The translations under genes were made by a program, and so were the position numbers. Positions 60,734 to 64,000 of a stretch of DNA of 64,000 bases are shown one piece after another (within the stretch, counting starts at the first letter, position 1; the number at the start of each line of letters is the position of its first letter). The stretch spans positions 44,636,755 through 44,700,754 of the forward strand of contig NC_053048.1 in NCBI RefSeq assembly GCF_003473485.1. Reading direction: 5' to 3'. A model generated the notes under the pieces. That model searched no databases. It was not told where the DNA came from and saw only the letters and a list, made by a program, of their open reading frames with translations. The stretch is from Medicago truncatula (taxonomy: Eukaryota > Streptophyta > Magnoliopsida > Fabales > Fabaceae).

Positions 60734-63700
60734 ATGACAAAGACCGATCGAAATGCAGTTCGAGTTGTCGTCGCCGGTGACCGCGGCACCGGAAAATCAA
60801 GCCTCATCGCTGCCATAGCGTCGGAGTCATTCCCCGATACCGTTCTTCCCGTTCTTCCGCCTACTCTCTTGCCCGCAGATTATTTCCCCGATCATGTTCC
60901 CATTACCGTAATCGACACATCCTCTAGGTAAATTACGCTTTTATTTGCATATATATTCAATTGTTATTTGGAATTAATCACTTTCCATTTTTATCAATTG
61001 ATTGATCAATTAAAGTCAACCTCTGCATTTAATTCATTCATTTAAATTTGATTCAATATTTATTTTCACCTAAATGTGTGTTGTATTGCATTTTCTTCAC
61101 TGAATTATGTTTGCGTTGAAGTTATGTTTGTTCCATGTCTCGATTTGAAATGATTGATTAGTGAATGAAATCGTGATTTTGTTGATTTGTCTAGTTTGGA
61201 GAAACAAAACAAGCGCAATGAAGAATTGAAAGGTGCTGATGTCGTGGTTTTAACATATGCTTGCAATGATTCTCAGTCCTTTTCGCGATTGAGTTCTTAC
61301 TGGTTTCGCGAACTACAAAAGTTGGAGGTTTGTGTGTTTTTATGTATTTTGCTTGCTTTCTTGATAGGAAAATGTCAGAATGTTCTTTCTTATACACTTT
61401 CTATTATTAGGCGAATGGCAAGTTTTTTGTGCTAAATGTTTGGTATCACATCGAGTTTGCCAGAATCAGAGTGAGTCGTTGAGATTTTGGAAACATGCTC
61501 TTTCTCTCCTAGGGACTAAGTCTTGTATGGAGAGTATTTTTGTATAAAATACAGAATACCAATCTTACATAATGTTGGAATTCGAGTGTGAGTAGTTAGT
61601 TTTGCCTTGGCTAGGTATGAGCTAACTGAAGAATATATAATAGATATGTACCCATATAACTAATGCTTTAGGGTTTTGGGTGGCATATCATGTCTTGCTC
61701 TTTTAGTGGTTCTGGTTATTAGTCTGGTGTTGTTCGTGATGTTCACCCAACTCAAATTGGTGTGAGTACAAGATATTTACTAGCTTTTTCTAACCATAAC
61801 TGTCACTAGATATTTTTACTCCCACTGTTATGCTGCCTAGTGTACACCTTCCAAATTGGTGGCCTGGTTGGTTTACAGACCAATAGATCAATCTATCTGA
61901 TCCCATCACATGCTCTCTCTTCAGTAAAATCTAGATGAAACTTAACTAATAATAAACAAATTGAAAAGTGTATATTGCTATTTGCTATCACTTTTCTTTT
62001 CGAGAAGGCATGGAACTATGGAAGTATATTATCTATTTTGTGATACAGGTAACGGTACCTATAATTGTGGTTGGTTGCAAGCTAGATCTGCGAGATGAAA
62101 GCCAACAAGTGAGCTTAGAACGTCTCATGGCACAGCTCCTACAAGAGTTCAAGAATGTTGCCACCTGCATTGAATGCTCTGCAGCGACACTATACCAGGT
62201 ATATTGCGTTCCTGTATTATCTTTTCACGAGGTGTTGCTAACTTATTTACAGAGAGTATATCATGTTTTGTGCCTACAAGATGAAATTCTATAAGTTTAT
62301 CTTTCTTTTTTCTGGATTAAAAATCATTGAATCCTATAAAGATTTCAATGACATTCATTACAGCAATATCTTACAAGTTAATGAAGTTTCCAATGTGTTT
62401 CCCTATTCTAAAATACAATCCGTGCTTTATTGAAGGCGAAATGACCTTTAATCATCAAATACAAAACATGAAAAGATACAAAAACAGCTAAATAGGTTCC
62501 CATTTATTCTATACAAGTCAAGTGTGAAGTAAGAAATTTGTGCATCTCTGCAATATTGCAATTGTTTTGAGTTGTGCAAATAAGGAAAGACATCTTCTTC
62601 ATAATATTATTTCTGTATTTCACTTCAATTTGCATATAATTGCTTGAAATGTAACGTCAATCTTACGTTTTTAGGTCCCAGAAGTTTTTTATTTTGCTCA
62701 AAAAGCTGTACTACATCCGGTAGAGCCATTGTTTGATCATGAAAGTCAAGCTTTAACAGATAAATGTGTTAGGGCGTTGAGAAGAATATTTGTTCTTTGT
62801 GACCGTGACATGGATGATGCCCTCAATGATGCAGAACTAAGTGATTTTCAGGTTTTTTATAGATTTAGAATTTTATTTTTTATTTCCGTTTTATTTAATG
62901 TACTCTGAGAATGCATTGTTTTCATTTGTGGCCCCTTTATTCAAAACTTTCAATACATCTACAGGTTAGATGTTTCAATGCACCATTGGAGTTACCTCAA
63001 ATAGCAGATGTCAAAACAGTTGTACAACAGGATGTACCAGAAGGAATCAACTCACATGGTCTTACTTTCCCAGGATTTTTGTATATACATAATATGTTCT
63101 TAAGAAAAGGGAATCCGGAGACATTTTGGGCTGTGTTAAGATACTTTGGATATGATAATGATCTAAAACTCAAGGACAATTTCCTTCCTGTTCCATCTAA
63201 GACTGCTCCTGATCAGGTTATACTTATACTATTATTATGTAAATTTCACCATTGTCTTCCTATCCGGTTTGAGTGGAAGAGGTTTGAGTAGTGATACTAT
63301 CATTTAACTAAACAATTTTCAATATTGGTATCAATAGTAACAGAACATGCAAATTGTTGTTAAATTAGAAGGACTAAAAGTTTTTTTTTTTTGACAAAAA
63401 CAAACGATATTCATTCATTCAAATCGATAGAGTACATCAGATACAAACATCGCTAAAAACGTAAAGGGTGAATATGCGAACAAACTCACAGCACCCAAGT
63501 TAATAGCATAAAACGGCAAAATGCCTACAAGTAATATGATAAAACCTAAGTCACCGAAATTCACATGCTTCCGGATCTGCAACGTTGACGCCCAAATCAT
63601 TGGTTGAATTTGTAATTGACTGATGTCGATCTTTCAATAGGAACTAAACGAACACCGCGACAAGACGCAAAATCAAACGCCGCACAAGACGACGAACAAC

Positions 63701-64000
63701 ACAACGCCGCACTTAGATGATGAAATCACAAAAAAACACAAAAGAAAAAACTTAATATATGTGTAAACCACTTATTTAGATTGAAAGAAAAGGGAAAAAA
63801 GATGTAGAGGGGTGATTCTAGGTCAAAAAATGACCTAAAACCACCCCTCCTCAATGAACGAAGGAGAAATAAAGTTTAGAGAGAAGTTGGAGTTTCTCTC
63901 ATTAGAAAACTAAGATGAGATAGAAGGACTAAAAGTTTATCTTCTGGTTATGCATGTTTATTGTAATAATACCATTCACCAGTAGGTTTTCTCATGGTCG
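60734..64000 (+). CDS. MIRO2: mitochondrial Rho GTPase, MIRO2 type, 5' part; cut by right edge
   Basis: Outer-membrane mitochondrial GTPase with two GTPase domains flanking two EF-hand units, acting in mitochondrial morphology and movement. Visible exons 60734-60927, 61195-61327, 62049-62198, 62675-62851 and 62965-63216 give 302 residues in frame; the second EF-hand part, C-terminal GTPase and membrane anchor lie beyond the edge. N-terminal GTPase motifs: P-loop GDRGTGKSS (15-23), G3 region VIDTSS, G4 CKLD (119-122, C in place of the usual N), G5 ECSA (151-154). First EF-hand loop: 202-213 (DRDMDDALNDAE), with acidic positions 1, 3, 5 and 12 but Asp instead of Gly at position 6. AGDRGTGKSSLIAAIASE, TYACNDSQSFSRLSSYW and PIIVVGCKLDLRDES match remembered Arabidopsis MIRO2 better than MIRO1. 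Intron 5 holds a retroposon. Confidence 0.93.
63384..63920 (-). mobile_element. non-LTR retroposon inserted antisense in MIRO2 intron 5
   Basis: A perfect 18-bp direct repeat, TAGAAGGACTAAAAGTTT (63366-63383, 63921-63938), flanks about 537 bases that begin (plus strand) with a T run, i.e. a poly(A) tail on the minus strand. Long target duplication plus poly(A) is the mark of L1-type target-primed insertion. The minus strand has a GC-richer middle and an open frame of 61 codons without reverse transcriptase motifs, so it is a short non-autonomous unit, a 5'-truncated LINE or a retrocopy of an unidentified transcript. A hairpin lies near its 5' end (63808-63848). Confidence 0.85.
63808..63848. 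repeat. hairpin within the MIRO2 intron retroposon
   Basis: Arms AGGGGTGATTCTAGGTCA and TGACCTAAAACCACCCCT are inverted copies around a 5-base loop, with two to three mismatches. Confidence 0.8.

Overview
This is a eukaryotic (plant) nuclear window. The genes have short exons with GT/AG introns that are very AT-rich. The protein set is plant-specific (OEP7, ALMT, TBL, plastid SECY2, single-domain Gnk2-like protein, plant-type MIRO). The DNA transposons, MITEs and tRNA-like SINEs ending in CCGACCACCACAAAAA resemble those common in papilionoid legumes. I infer a legume such as Medicago or Trifolium, but cannot name the species.

Layout. 1-3039 (minus): 5' part of an mRNA capping enzyme gene, cut by the left edge. 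5078-7458 (plus): spliceosomal SmD1. 8.5-17.1 kb: a transposon-rich block with a nested foldback Mutator-like element, a solo LTR inside another inverted-repeat element, a palindromic MULE MITE, the small OEP7 gene (15369-15584) and a degenerate tandem copy of it. 17.6-24.5 kb: a hAT MITE, a 4.25-kb inverted-repeat element holding a GT-rich retroposon-like insert that itself holds a solo LTR with a perfect 5-bp target duplication, then a Stowaway MITE. 26800-30361 (plus): TBL/DUF231 O-acetyltransferase. 32181-32645 (minus): ginkbilobin-2-like secreted protein. 36807-40402 (minus): ALMT anion channel. 40.4-48.2 kb: gene-poor. 48252-51217 (minus): plant p31comet (MAD2L1-binding protein) homologue. 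53343-59589 (minus): plastid SecY homologue SCY2. 60734 to beyond the right edge (plus): MIRO2-type mitochondrial Rho GTPase, with a retroposon in intron 5.

The genes are ordinary single-copy plant genes with unrelated jobs (RNA capping, splicing, cell-wall acetylation, defence, anion transport, spindle/meiotic HORMA-protein control, thylakoid translocation, mitochondrial dynamics). I see no operon-like or cluster logic. Exon models were built by hand from reading frame, splice sites and family knowledge; every internal exon keeps phase, which supports the models. I found no evidence of an undescribed multi-gene system. The most unusual content is the layered transposon architecture, whose order of insertion can be read from target-site duplications, and the shared 750-bp sequence between SmD1 intron 2 and the OEP7 locus.
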